Source of the DNA: Candidatus Nanopelagicales bacterium
GTDB taxonomy: Bacteria > Actinomycetota > Actinomycetes > S36-B12 > GCA-2699445
Length of the DNA stretch: 64,000 bases
Direction of reading: 5' to 3'
Assembly: GCA_037045355.1 (NCBI GenBank)
Contig: JBAOHO010000026.1
Coordinates: 310,001-374,000, forward strand
This document shows positions 17,453 through 26,225 of the stretch, in pieces. The stretch's first letter is position 1. Every line of letters begins with the position of its first letter. A program made the translations under genes and the position numbers. The notes under the pieces are model-generated. The model did not search any database. It saw only the letters and a list, made by a program, of their open reading frames with translations, and was not told the origin of the DNA.

Positions 17453-18493
17453 TCAGCGGGCGCGCTTGCGTTCGTACAGCGCCTCATCGGCTCTATGCAC
17501 CGCGACGTAAAGATCCTCGGAGGGATCCCAGTGAGCGAATCCGATGCTCCACGCTCCGGGGCGACGCACCGCAACACGGGCCGCCAGTTGCCGTGCCTCT
17601 TCGGGTTCGACTCCCGCGAGCACCACGACGAACTCATCACCACCGAATCGGGCGACGATGTCACCCCGGCGTACGCTCGTGCGCCAGTCGTCGGCGACGT
17701 CGATCAGTCGCTGGTCACCGACCGAGTGTCCCTCGGTGTCGTTGAGTGCCTTGAAATCGTCCAGGTCGAGGATTCCGACCGTTACCGGCGCCCCTGAGCG
17801 TTGCGCAGACGCCCGGATCTGCTCGGCCATCAAGTCGAGGCCCCGACGGTTCAGCAGCCCGGTCAGGGTGTCCTGCAACGCGAGTTCCCGCAGTTGCCGC
17901 GCCATCAGCGCCACCATCATCGACACGGTGGTGACCACGATGGCCACCAGCAGGAAGTAGATCGGTCGCAGATATGCCGGGTTCGCCAGCAGGCAGAACA
18001 GGTAGACCGACAGCATCAGGACCAGTTCCGCGAGGAACCGGTCGTATGGCCTGAAGTAGGCCGCGAACACGGCGAACAGGATCAACCCGAATCCGACAGT
18101 GACCAGTCCTGTGTCGTTGGCCAGCAGGAAGGTTCCTCCGCCGGCTACCGCGATCCCGATGACCACAGCGACATCGAGAGCCCAATCGCCGCGAGAATGT
18201 CTTGCCGGGAACCAGAGCAGGATCGCCAGAACCAACATGACGACACCGGTGAAGATGTTGTAGTGACGCAGTGGGTCACCGCTGGTCATCAGTGCGGCGA
18301 ACGCGAACGCGAACGACGCGATGATCGCCATGACGCCCGCGAGGATCATGTAGGGCAGCGGTGGACGCGGGAACCGATGACCGGATTCGGGGTGACTGAT
18401 GTTCTTCTCTCTTCCGGGGGCCTGAGGCACGTCGTATCGGCGCGTCTTGTTGTCGGCTCGCCCCCCGCGCTGTGGGCACGGCAAGAGCCTCAC
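17453..18493 (-). CDS. Membrane diguanylate cyclase (GGDEF)
   Basis: 346 residues. Six hydrophobic helices (about 47-195) form the membrane sensor, followed by a GGDEF domain from QDTLTGLLNRRG (208-218). The active-site motif GGDEF is at 284-288 in ARFGGDEFVV, and RRGD at 275-278 is a correctly spaced RxxD inhibitory site, so the enzyme should make cyclic di-GMP and be subject to product inhibition. There is no EAL domain. The first 45 residues are basic and poorly conserved-looking; the GTG start at 18493 is uncertain and a GTG about 20 codons downstream is an alternative. The gene converges with the 15571 secreted gene. Confidence 0.9.
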   Translation of the reverse strand: MRLLPCPQRGGRADNKTRRYDVPQAPGREKNISHPESGHRFPRPPLPYMILAGVMAIIASFAFAFAALMTSGDPLRHYNIFTGVVMLVLAILLWFPARHSRGDWALDVAVVIGIAVAGGGTFLLANDTGLVTVGFGLILFAVFAAYFRPYDRFLAELVLMLSVYLFCLLANPAYLRPIYFLLVAIVVTTVSMMVALMARQLRELALQDTLTGLLNRRGLDLMAEQIRASAQRSGAPVTVGILDLDDFKALNDTEGHSVGDQRLIDVADDWRTSVRRGDIVARFGGDEFVVVLAGVEPEEARQLAARVAVRRPGAWSIGFAHWDPSEDLYVAVHRADEALYERKRAR

Positions 18494-18576
18494 CTCCAGG
18501 GTACGTGGCGCGAATGTCGGGGAGTACCGTCGGAAGTGACCGCCACAGGGCTGTGACCAACATGGGGGTGAAGATC

Positions 18577-19080
18577 ATGACCGCACCGGCGCCCGGACCA
18601 CAGGACCCCGCCCAGCAGTCGGAACCGCAGGCCACTGAGCCGCAACTTGACGTTGTTCGTCGGCGCCGCAGCGAGTTGCGCGCCGCCATGGCCGACTTGG
18701 AGGCCGCCATGGCCACTCCCGCCGGCCCCGACCCGGCAGGATGGCTACAGGGTGTCCGCGACCGGGTCGAGAAACTGCGGACTGCCCTCGACCGTCACGT
18801 CGGTGTCCACGAAGGTCCGGATTCCTTCCATGCCGACGTCGTCCGTCATCAGCCCCACCTCGCGGCGCGGGTGCAGTGGTTGCAGCGCGACCACACCAGG
18901 TTGTCCGATGCTCTGGGCAGCGTGGAGCGGGAGTTGGATTCCGCGACACCGGCCGATGAGTCGATGGACCAGGTCCGCGCGCTGGGCACTGATGTGCTTC
19001 ACCTCTTCGTCCGCCACCGGCAGCGAGGTGCGGACGTCGTGTGGGAGGCCTTCAACTACGACGTCGGCGGTGAGACCTGA
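18577..19080 (+). CDS. Hemerythrin-like HHE-type cytosolic protein (tentative)
   Basis: 167 residues, alpha-helical, with His/Glu spaced along helices: DRHVGVHEG, FHADVVRHQPHLA, QRDHTRLSD, LFVRHRQRGADVVWEAF. The pattern H...HxxxE, H, H...HxxxD, H...E is that of hemerythrin-like HHE domains that bind a di-iron centre, but the first helix is unusual, so I treat the call as tentative. No signal peptide or membrane segment. The ATG at 18577 follows GGGGGTG; an ATG at 18562 is also possible. It precedes the secreted glycosidase-like gene by about 120 bp. Confidence 0.5.
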   Translation: MTAPAPGPQDPAQQSEPQATEPQLDVVRRRRSELRAAMADLEAAMATPAGPDPAGWLQGVRDRVEKLRTALDRHVGVHEGPDSFHADVVRHQPHLAARVQWLQRDHTRLSDALGSVERELDSATPADESMDQVRALGTDVLHLFVRHRQRGADVVWEAFNYDVGGET

Positions 19081-19202
19081 CCTCACGCATCCACGGATGA
19101 GGTAGTCGGTCGAACAGGGTCCGGGCGATGGGAACTCATCTGCTCCCAGTCCTTACAGACATCGAACACTCAGGTACCGCGATCCGGGTGCATGCTGGCC
19201 GT

Positions 19203-21386
19203 GTGACCATCGTGCGTCCGATCGCAAACGCGGTTCTGGCGGCGATGATAGCGGCGTGGGCACTCGCAGTGCCGGCGTCGCCGGGGTCGGGCGCAGAGCC
19301 GGGCCGATTGGGCACGAACCTGGCCCGCATCAACTATTACGACGGCGCCATGATCTTCGCCGATATCGTCAAGCAGGCCGGCGAGTGGATTCCCCAGCGA
19401 GAAGGTGGTGCTTGGGGATCAGGCACTCCGCTGCAACTGCGTCCCGACGGCTGGCCGCAGTCGATCGCTGACGGGCAGTTCGCAACAGTGGTCCTCGCCG
19501 AGAACCACTACCCTGCGGGCCGGTACTCCGTCACGTGGCGTGGTTCGGGCGAGTTCGACATCAACGACAAGCGGTTCGCAGGCTCCGGTGGGTCCGGGCA
19601 CGTTGATCTGGACGGCACATCGATCGTGCTCTTGAACCTTCGTCAGACGGATTCCACAGACCCCCTCCGCGACATCTCGGTACGGGCGCCGGGTACCCCG
19701 GCCGATGCCGTCTTCCATCCCGACTACCTGGCCCAACTGGCCCCCTACTCGGTCGTGCGCTTCATGGATTGGCAACGCACCAACAGCACCTTTGCCGATC
19801 CGCAGCGGACCTTCCGGTGCGCGAGCCGGGTGACTCCCGGCTACTACTCGCAAGGGACCAGCGCGGGGGCAGCTGTCGAGACCATGGTGGTCTTGGCGAA
19901 TGCCCTCGACCGCGACCCGTGGTTCACGATTCCGCACGAGGCGTCCGACGATTGGGTGCGCTGCCACGCGCAGGTGGTCGCGACCACGTTGGCGCGGCAC
20001 CTGACCCCGCGATACGAGTTCTCGAACGAAACCTGGAATCCGACCTTCCGCGCATTTCACGATCTCAGCGCCGAGGCCGCGGCGGCAGGACTCGGCGGAG
20101 GTGACCGATTCCTCGGCCTGCAGCAGCGTGTTGGCCAGCGACACAATGCCGTCATGGATCTCGTGCAGACACAGATGGCGGCGAACGGTCGACCATTCAT
20201 TCGTGTCCTCGCGGGGCAAGCGGCGAACTCGTGGGTGGTGGAGCAGCGCCTCGCGACTGCAGGGACGAAGGCTCGCACTGACGAGATCGCGATCGCGCCG
20301 TATCTCGGAGTTGGAGGCAACCCCTTCGACGCGGACGAGGCCGCCGCATTGGCCCGACTGGATGAGACTTCGGTTGTCCAGCGTCTGACCGCGAACCAGT
20401 CTGGCGAGGTCGATCCGTGGATTTCTGCCCACGAGGAACTCGCACGCACGTCGGACAAGGAATTGGTCGCTTATGAGGGTGGTCAGCACCTTGCCGGACA
20501 CCCGGACAGTGCTGCGCTCACGCGACTGTTCATCTCGGTCAACCGATCGTCCGCGATGGGGGAGCTCTACGACACCTATCTCGAGCGATGGCGGGCGGCG
20601 ACCGGGAACGCCTTGATGATGCATTTCACGGATGTGGGTCCGTATTCCCGCTTCGGGTCCTGGGGGGCGTTGGAGACACCCGAACAGGCGCCTACGACCA
20701 GTCCCAAGTATGAGGCACTGCTGCGCTTCGCGGGTACGCTGCGCCCCGACCCGGCCCCCTCTGGATCACCTCCCATCGATCCAGATCCGAGTACACCCGG
20801 GAATCCTCCAGATCCTGAGCCAGGAGCCACGCCGTCTCGCCCGGTCGGAATGTCGATAGCCGGCGGACGGTTCTCCCGTTCGCGGCACGTCGTGCTCTCG
20901 GTTCGATGGCCGAATGACGCAACAGGTGCCCGCGTCGCTGATCGGTCCGACTTTCGTGGTGCTCGCTCGCTGCGATCAGGTGCCCAGCCGCGGTGGACTC
21001 TGCCGCGGGCTGAGCGGCGGGTTGCCCGCCACCGGCTGTTCCTGAGGTTCCACGGTTCCTCTGTCGTCCGTACCTTCTCCGACTCAGTGATGCTGGACCG
21101 TGCGCGTCCTCGGCTGGCGAGGGCGACGGCGAAGTGGGGAGCCGGAGCGGTGACCATCAACAGTCGAGCGACAGATCAAGGTAGCGGACTGCGGTCGCTC
21201 CTGGTCGCGGCGAGGCCCGGTTCGCGCGCGGTGGCCAATCCCGACAGACCACCCGACACTTCGTCTTTCGAGGGGCGCTACCAGCCAAGGGTGCGGGTCG
21301 GTGGCCTGCCGCGTGGCCCCCTGGAGGTTCGGGTTGTGGATCGGGCGGGCAACAAGAGTCTCCCGATGCTCATCCGTCCGACGTGA
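19203..21386 (+). CDS. Secreted glycoside-hydrolase-like protein with C-terminal accessory domain
   Basis: 727 residues from GTG 19203, which begins a good signal peptide (IANAVLAAMIAAWALAVPA). LGTNLARINYYDGAMIFADIVKQ starts a domain seen in exported actinobacterial proteins related to clan-A glycosidases; YEFSNETWNP (near residue 280) holds an NE-W pair like the acid/base Glu motif, and ELVAYEGGQH near 425 would supply the nucleophile Glu. A Pro-rich linker (DPDPSTPGNPPDPEPG) leads to a C-terminal beta domain of about 190 residues. Polysaccharide breakdown outside the cell is a likely role, but the substrate is unknown. It converges with the tetR gene, 14 bp away. Confidence 0.65.
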   Translation: MTIVRPIANAVLAAMIAAWALAVPASPGSGAEPGRLGTNLARINYYDGAMIFADIVKQAGEWIPQREGGAWGSGTPLQLRPDGWPQSIADGQFATVVLAENHYPAGRYSVTWRGSGEFDINDKRFAGSGGSGHVDLDGTSIVLLNLRQTDSTDPLRDISVRAPGTPADAVFHPDYLAQLAPYSVVRFMDWQRTNSTFADPQRTFRCASRVTPGYYSQGTSAGAAVETMVVLANALDRDPWFTIPHEASDDWVRCHAQVVATTLARHLTPRYEFSNETWNPTFRAFHDLSAEAAAAGLGGGDRFLGLQQRVGQRHNAVMDLVQTQMAANGRPFIRVLAGQAANSWVVEQRLATAGTKARTDEIAIAPYLGVGGNPFDADEAAALARLDETSVVQRLTANQSGEVDPWISAHEELARTSDKELVAYEGGQHLAGHPDSAALTRLFISVNRSSAMGELYDTYLERWRAATGNALMMHFTDVGPYSRFGSWGALETPEQAPTTSPKYEALLRFAGTLRPDPAPSGSPPIDPDPSTPGNPPDPEPGATPSRPVGMSIAGGRFSRSRHVVLSVRWPNDATGARVADRSDFRGARSLRSGAQPRWTLPRAERRVARHRLFLRFHGSSVVRTFSDSVMLDRARPRLARATAKWGAGAVTINSRATDQGSGLRSLLVAARPGSRAVANPDRPPDTSSFEGRYQPRVRVGGLPRGPLEVRVVDRAGNKSLPMLIRPT

Positions 21387-21400
21387 CCGCAAGGTGGAGG

Positions 21401-21970
21401 TCAAACCTGCAGGAGCCGGTCGGCGATCCAGCCGATGTCGGTCGCAACCACTGCGGGCGGGCCCCCGGGTTGCATCACTTGGCTGAACACCAAGCGCACG
21501 ACCGCGGCCACGCCACGGTTCAGAGTCGCGGCGTCGACCGTCGCGTAGTTGGCCTGGATTTGCCGGACGACAACTGACGTCGCTGTCTCGAACAGTGGCT
21601 CAGCTTGCGTGGTCAGCAGTGGCAGCAGTTCACCAGCGCCTCCATGGGCGCTGGTGACCACCGCCCGCAGCACCGGATTGTCCCCGGCGCGATCCAGCAC
21701 GGAGAGTGCGGCCCGGGCCACATCGTCCCGGAGTGCTCCCCGGCCACCGAGTTCGGCGGCAACCACACTCATGAAGCCCTCGAACTCCCGGCCCACGAGC
21801 AGTTGCGCCAGATGAGGTTTGGACCCCACCTCGTTGTACACCGACTGCCGCGAGACCCCCGCGTGTTCACCGATTCGGGCCATCGTGACATCGGACCACG
21901 AGTGGTCGCCGAGCAGATCGGTCGCGGCATCCAGGATTCGGGTGAGCAGGAGGCTGTCGGAAGTGGTCAT
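21401..21970 (-). CDS. TetR-family regulator of the alkane hydroxylase cluster
   Basis: 189 residues. ILDAATDLLGDHSWSDVTM followed by ARIGEHAGVSRQSVYNEVGSK is the TetR helix-turn-helix; the rest is the ligand-binding helical domain. Its ATG overlaps the stop codon of the rubredoxin gene (ATGA), so alkB, rubA and this gene form one translationally coupled unit. In other actinobacteria a TetR protein in this position represses alkB until alkane or fatty-acid-derived ligands bind, so autoregulation is expected. An inverted repeat at 23344-23368 is a candidate operator. Confidence 0.88.
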   Translation of the reverse strand: MTTSDSLLLTRILDAATDLLGDHSWSDVTMARIGEHAGVSRQSVYNEVGSKPHLAQLLVGREFEGFMSVVAAELGGRGALRDDVARAALSVLDRAGDNPVLRAVVTSAHGGAGELLPLLTTQAEPLFETATSVVVRQIQANYATVDAATLNRGVAAVVRLVFSQVMQPGGPPAVVATDIGWIADRLLQV

Positions 21971-22125
21971 TCCGGAAGGAAGTCGACTTTCTCGCGCACC
22001 CCGCAGTCGGGGCAGCACCAGTCGTCGGGCACTTGATCCCATGAGGTGCCCGGAGGGAATCCTTCGCGCGGGTTGCCGATGGCCTCGTCGTAGACGTAGT
22101 CGCAGCTGTCGCAGCGGTATCTCAT
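21967..22125 (-). CDS. rubA: Rubredoxin, electron donor to AlkB
   Basis: 52 residues. YRCDSCDYVYDEAIGNPREG supplies the first CxxC and WCCPDCGVREKVDF the second CxxC of the one-iron Fe(Cys)4 centre; the PPGTSWDQVPDDW segment in between is the rubredoxin hallmark. Its ATG overlaps the alkB stop (ATGA) and its stop overlaps the TetR start. AlkG-type rubredoxins pass electrons from rubredoxin reductase to the alkane hydroxylase. No rubredoxin reductase is present in the window, so that enzyme must be encoded elsewhere. The CxxC-CxxC spacing fits the electron-transferring AlkG2 type, an inference. Confidence 0.95.
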   Translation of the reverse strand: MRYRCDSCDYVYDEAIGNPREGFPPGTSWDQVPDDWCCPDCGVREKVDFLPE

Positions 22126-23300
22126 GTGGTGGCGTCGCTGACGGTCGGGTAGGCCTGCATCACGCGTTCTCGCTTGCCGGGTTGGATGTTCGCCCGCGAG
22201 ATGTCACCGTCGAAATGAGCGAGTACGCGCGGATCCATGGTCCTGCGCCACAGCGGGGGGAACAGTGCCAGCACGATCATCCCCGCATATCCCGTCGGGA
22301 GCACCGGAGCCTCCTGGTAGTCCCGCAATGCCTGATATCGGCGGGTGGGGTTGGCGTGGTGGTCGCTGTGTCGTTGTAAGTGGTACAGCAACACGTTCGT
22401 CGCGATGTTGTTGCTGTTCCAGCTGTGCTCCGGGCGAACCCGTTCCCACCGTCCTGACGCCTCGCGGCGACGCAGCATCCCGTAGTGCTCCAGGTAGTTC
22501 ACGATCTCGAGCAGTGCGATACCCACCACAGCCTGGATCAGGAGGAACGGCAGAATCTGCACTCCGAACGCGATCAGTAGCAACCCCCACAGCACCGCGG
22601 ACATGAGCCACGCGTTGAGGACGTCGTTGCGAATCGACCAGTGGCTCTCGTTACGGCGCCGGAATCGGGGCTGCTCCAGCCGCCACGCGTTGCGCAGGCT
22701 GCCGATGACGGTGCGGGGGAGGAACGCATAGACGCTCTCGCCGACCCTGCTGCTGGCCGGATCGTCGGGGGTCGCAACTCGGACGTGGTGGCCTCGATTG
22801 TGCTCGATGTAGAAGTGGCCGTAGAACGACTGCGCCAACGCGATCTTGGCCAGCCACCGCTCGACTTTCTCCTTCTTGTGCCCCAACTCGTGGGCGGTGT
22901 TGATGCCGACGCCCGCCACCGTGCCCACGGTCAACGCCAATCCGATCTTCGCGAACAGGGACAACGAGTCGCCGGACCACAGCCAGCACGACCATACGAG
23001 CGCTGTGTACTGCAAAGGGAGGAACAGGAAGGTGATCCATCGGTAGTAGCGGTCTTCCTCCAGCGATTTGATCAGTTCGTCCGGCGGATTGGCGCGATCC
23101 AAGCCGGCGAGGAAGTCGATCGTGGGGATGATCACGAACAGAAGCACTGGGCCGATGTACCAGAAGACAGGCCACCCGGTCAGGTAGGCCAGTCCGCCGC
23201 CGAGGAAGGGAAACAGCGGCACGATCAACCCCAGCAGCCACAGGTGTCGCTTCCAGTCCGTCCAGGTGGCCGCGTCGGCCGGCACGGCTGCTGCGCTCAT
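22122..23300 (-). CDS. alkB: Alkane 1-monooxygenase (integral-membrane di-iron hydroxylase)
   Basis: 392 residues, six membrane helices. All signature motifs are intact: HELGH at 137-141, EHNRGHH at 166-172 followed by VATPDDPASSR, NYLEHYGMLRR near 268-278, and LQRHSDHHANPTRRYQ at 308-323. The enzyme hydroxylates the terminal carbon of n-alkanes with O2 and electrons from rubredoxin. The order alkB-rubA-tetR with overlapping stops and starts is the classic actinobacterial arrangement, although many relatives carry two rubredoxin genes and this has one. Upstream, TTGACG and a TTTACA/TGTAAA inverted repeat may form the regulated promoter. Confidence 0.96.
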   Translation of the reverse strand: MSAAAVPADAATWTDWKRHLWLLGLIVPLFPFLGGGLAYLTGWPVFWYIGPVLLFVIIPTIDFLAGLDRANPPDELIKSLEEDRYYRWITFLFLPLQYTALVWSCWLWSGDSLSLFAKIGLALTVGTVAGVGINTAHELGHKKEKVERWLAKIALAQSFYGHFYIEHNRGHHVRVATPDDPASSRVGESVYAFLPRTVIGSLRNAWRLEQPRFRRRNESHWSIRNDVLNAWLMSAVLWGLLLIAFGVQILPFLLIQAVVGIALLEIVNYLEHYGMLRRREASGRWERVRPEHSWNSNNIATNVLLYHLQRHSDHHANPTRRYQALRDYQEAPVLPTGYAGMIVLALFPPLWRRTMDPRVLAHFDGDISRANIQPGKRERVMQAYPTVSDATT

Positions 23301-23343
23301 GGTGCACCTCGTCAGTCCTCGTCAGTCCCGGTCGATCGCGAGG

Positions 23344-23368
23344 TTTACATGAGAGCACTATTTGTAAA
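23344..23368 (-). promoter_or_regulatory. Inverted repeat upstream of alkB, candidate TetR operator
   Basis: tttaca (23344-23349) and tgtaaa (23363-23368) are perfect arms around 13 bases, total 25 bp, placed 44-68 bp before the alkB start. On the minus strand TTGACG (23378-23373) followed after 17 bases by TCTCAT is a possible promoter that the repeat would cover. Confidence 0.45.
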
Positions 23369-23383
23369 GCGCGTCAAGGATCC

Positions 23384-24865
23384 CTACTTCGCCACGGGCA
23401 AGGGAATCATCGGCTCGGGGTGATGGACCGGCTCGCCGACATACTGGTGCCGGATTCCAGCGATGTAGTCGCGGGCCAAGTCCGTCAGCCCGGCATCGGT
23501 CTGCATGCGGCCCTTCGTGACCAGCACCCCGAGGTCAGCGCCGTGGAACCGGTAGTCCCCGGGTGCATAGACCCTCATGAAGAACGCGTCATGTTCGTCG
23601 GTCAGCTCGTGCCAGTCCGACGACACCCGCATGAAACGCAGTTGCCCGTCGGCGATGCGGTACGTGCCCGTCGCCGGCGCTGCCAGGATGCGTTCCACGT
23701 CGTCTCCCGGTTCCTTCATGATCAGTTGCGACCACAGATCGACGGCCGCCAACTCGCGCCAGCGTTCGTTGATCTCATCGACGTCGATCTCGTAGTCGAT
23801 GTCCATGAATTCCAGAAGGTGGAAACACACCAGCGGCAGGTCCGCGTATGCCCCGACAGTGGTGTTGGTCATGGAGGTGACGCCGGAGATCCGCGGGTTG
23901 ACCTCCCCCATGTAGACCTCACCGTCGTCGGTGTCGATCAGCACGTCGAACTCGAAGAAGCCGCGGTAGCCCTCGTCCCGCAGCCGGTCACCGAACCTGC
24001 GGACGAGGTCGATGGCACGGGTGCGCTGTTCGTCGGTGATCGCTTCGGGGAAGACGTCGTTGCCGCACCAACCGCCCTTGTAGGGAGTGAGTTCGGGGTA
24101 ACCGGTGAGGTCGGTCATGAACGGACCCACGATGGTGCCGTGCCGGGTCAGTACTGCCTCGACGGCCGCTGCTCGGTTGTTGATCCGTTTCATGATCTTG
24201 ACGGGCTGACCGATGATGTCGTCGGCGAACCGGTCCCAGTCGTTCTCGGACTTGATGAAGAAGGTGGTCTTGCCGGAGTCGCCGTATGGCGTCTGCACGA
24301 CGAGGTCGGCGCCCAACCCGTTGAGTTCGGCGATCTGGCTGAGTTGTCCCCATGACTCGACGGCATCGGTCAGAAGATTGGGCACACTGGGCGCGCCGGC
24401 CTCGTTGCCCATCTGGGTGGTGACGATCTTGGAGTCCAGGCGGCGGCGCAACTCGGCGGGCGGCAGGATCAGGTGGTAACCGAGTTCCTGGCAGATGGTC
24501 TCGGTCTCCTCGTCGAAGAACACCATCGCCACCATGGGCCGCTGCCCCGGCTTGGTCCGGCCGGCGATGTACGACTGGACCTCCTTGTCCCGCAGCAGGT
24601 AGTTGTTGATCTCCTCGGCGCTCGTGAACTCCACGTAGGGCTTCTCGAGGGGGGTGAACACGCGGGGGTGAGCGCCGTCCCACGAGTCGTAGTAGGTGAT
24701 GTAGCGGAAGTTGCGGACCCAGCGGTCGACACCCAGCAGATTGAACGCCGTGGCACCCACGAAGAAGATCGGTTGGGTGTTGGTGCGGAAGAACGCGCGA
24801 ATCTCGGACATGCCGTGCAGGACGGGTCGTTCACGATTGGCCAACACCTTGCCGAGGGAACTCAT
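23384..24865 (-). CDS. ATP-grasp domain ligase of unknown substrate
   Basis: 493 residues. The central part has ATP-grasp features: YGDSGKTTFFIKSENDWDRF (nucleotide-holding strand and loop), RGFFEFDVLID and YMGEVNPRISG (metal-binding Glu and Asn of the ATP site). Such proteins are often annotated as biotin-carboxylase-like, but the biotin-carboxylase glycine loop and lysine pattern are not evident. The N-terminal 110 residues (FVGATAFNLLGVDRWVRNF) and C-terminal 130 residues are specific. The family makes amide or ester bonds through acyl phosphates; the acceptor here is unknown. GGAGG precedes the ATG. It lies upstream of alkB on the same strand, separated by 83 bp containing the presumed alkB promoter. 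Confidence 0.7.
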   Translation of the reverse strand: MSSLGKVLANRERPVLHGMSEIRAFFRTNTQPIFFVGATAFNLLGVDRWVRNFRYITYYDSWDGAHPRVFTPLEKPYVEFTSAEEINNYLLRDKEVQSYIAGRTKPGQRPMVAMVFFDEETETICQELGYHLILPPAELRRRLDSKIVTTQMGNEAGAPSVPNLLTDAVESWGQLSQIAELNGLGADLVVQTPYGDSGKTTFFIKSENDWDRFADDIIGQPVKIMKRINNRAAAVEAVLTRHGTIVGPFMTDLTGYPELTPYKGGWCGNDVFPEAITDEQRTRAIDLVRRFGDRLRDEGYRGFFEFDVLIDTDDGEVYMGEVNPRISGVTSMTNTTVGAYADLPLVCFHLLEFMDIDYEIDVDEINERWRELAAVDLWSQLIMKEPGDDVERILAAPATGTYRIADGQLRFMRVSSDWHELTDEHDAFFMRVYAPGDYRFHGADLGVLVTKGRMQTDAGLTDLARDYIAGIRHQYVGEPVHHPEPMIPLPVAK

Positions 24866-24944
24866 GCACGCCTCCGAGGGACTGGTGTGACTGTAACGGC
24901 GCAGAGTTCGCGACGCGCGCTCTCACATGAGCGTGGATCAGAGG

Positions 24945-26198
24945 TCAGTGGTCGCGACCGGCGGCCAGTCCCGGTGGCCCCTCGTGATGGCTGTCGAAGT
25001 CCACGGAGAGCCCGGACAGGTACGCGCCGATCGTGTCGAATGCGGCGATCGTCTCGCTCAACATGCTGGGGTTCTGCGCGTCCGGCCAAGTCGAGAACTT
25101 GGCAGCGACCGTGCGGGTGCCCGGATTCACGTAGAGCATCTGACCGTAGATGCCCAGACCCAGCAGGACGTCACCGTGGCGGCGGGGCAGGAACCAGAAC
25201 TGGTTGCGGTACCACCCGCCCGGTAAATAGGGACCGGAGCGGGAATGGTGGAACGCCTCGCGGATGTCCGGATCGACGCGCCAGGACGCTTGCAGCCAGT
25301 CGCTGGGGACGATGTCCACGCCGTCGAGGCGCCCCATGTGCAACAGCATCTGTCCGAAGCGGGCCAAGTCCCGGGTGGAGGCGCACATGCCGCCGTCGTG
25401 GATTCCGGTTCCGACGGAGTCGCAGGTGAGTTCCGCAGGATACAGCGCTCCGAGCGGGGTCCAGATCAACTGGCCGATCAGATCGGCCATGCGCACTCCG
25501 GCGGACCGCTCGCACACCCAACCCAAGACGAGCGTCTCGGCCGACCGGTAGTCGAAGATGCCGCCATGGTCGCGCTCGCGGCTCAGGGTGCTCAGATACT
25601 CGTAGATCGAACGGGGGATTTGGTCGTGTGACGGCGGACGCCAACCGAAGGCCTCCTCCATCACGTTGACTTCCGCTTCGGGGTCGGTGTACTCCTCGCT
25701 GAACCGGACCCCCGAGCGCATGTCCAGGACGTTGCGGACCGTCGCCCCCGCGTAGCCGGAACCTTCGAGTTCGGGCACGTAGGCGGTCAACGGGGCGTCA
25801 TCGTGCAAGACACCGCGGTGGATCAGAATTCCGGCGACACAACCGACCACCGACTTGGTCACCGACATCAGCAGATGGTTCGTGAACGGCCCGGTATGTC
25901 CGAAGTACTGCTCGTAGCGGATCCGATCGTCATGCATGATCACGATTCCGTCGGTGTACGTGTCGTGCAGCAACTCGAGGAACGGAGCTGTGGTGCCGTC
26001 AGTCCGCCCGACTGGCATGTCGGAGATCGCGGCGTCCGGCTCGAAAGCGACTGGATGAACGTACGACGAGTTACGGATGGTCTGCGTGGGCACGAGTTCG
26101 CGCAGGTGGGAGAAGGCCCAGCGGTTGAACGGGGGATCCTGCCAGTTGCCCAGTGTGACGCGCACGTCCGGGTGGGGAGGGAACCCCTGCATGAGCAT
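24945..26198 (-). CDS. NylB-like serine hydrolase (beta-lactamase/class C fold)
   Basis: 417 residues, no signal peptide, therefore cytosolic. SVTK at 112-115 is the SxxK nucleophile/base motif and FDYRSAE holds Tyr217 where class C-like hydrolases have their second general base; SEEY ends in Tyr170. The spacing (Ser112, Lys115, Tyr170, Tyr about 215) closely follows 6-aminohexanoate-dimer hydrolase (nylonase EII). Natural substrates of this branch are usually carboxylic esters or amides. It has a leaderless-looking start: TAGACT (minus strand, 26210-26205) ends six bases before the ATG. It stands 27 bp downstream of the SulP gene's stop but appears to have its own promoter. Confidence 0.8.
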   Translation of the reverse strand: MLMQGFPPHPDVRVTLGNWQDPPFNRWAFSHLRELVPTQTIRNSSYVHPVAFEPDAAISDMPVGRTDGTTAPFLELLHDTYTDGIVIMHDDRIRYEQYFGHTGPFTNHLLMSVTKSVVGCVAGILIHRGVLHDDAPLTAYVPELEGSGYAGATVRNVLDMRSGVRFSEEYTDPEAEVNVMEEAFGWRPPSHDQIPRSIYEYLSTLSRERDHGGIFDYRSAETLVLGWVCERSAGVRMADLIGQLIWTPLGALYPAELTCDSVGTGIHDGGMCASTRDLARFGQMLLHMGRLDGVDIVPSDWLQASWRVDPDIREAFHHSRSGPYLPGGWYRNQFWFLPRRHGDVLLGLGIYGQMLYVNPGTRTVAAKFSTWPDAQNPSMLSETIAAFDTIGAYLSGLSVDFDSHHEGPPGLAAGRDH

Positions 26199-26225
26199 CT
26201 GCTGAGTCTAGTGGCCGACCCCGGC

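Noticed and set aside
23384..24865. Biotin carboxylase
   Set aside because: Only the ATP-grasp core is shared; no carboxyltransferase or biotin carrier gene is adjacent and the characteristic biotin-carboxylase loop is not seen.
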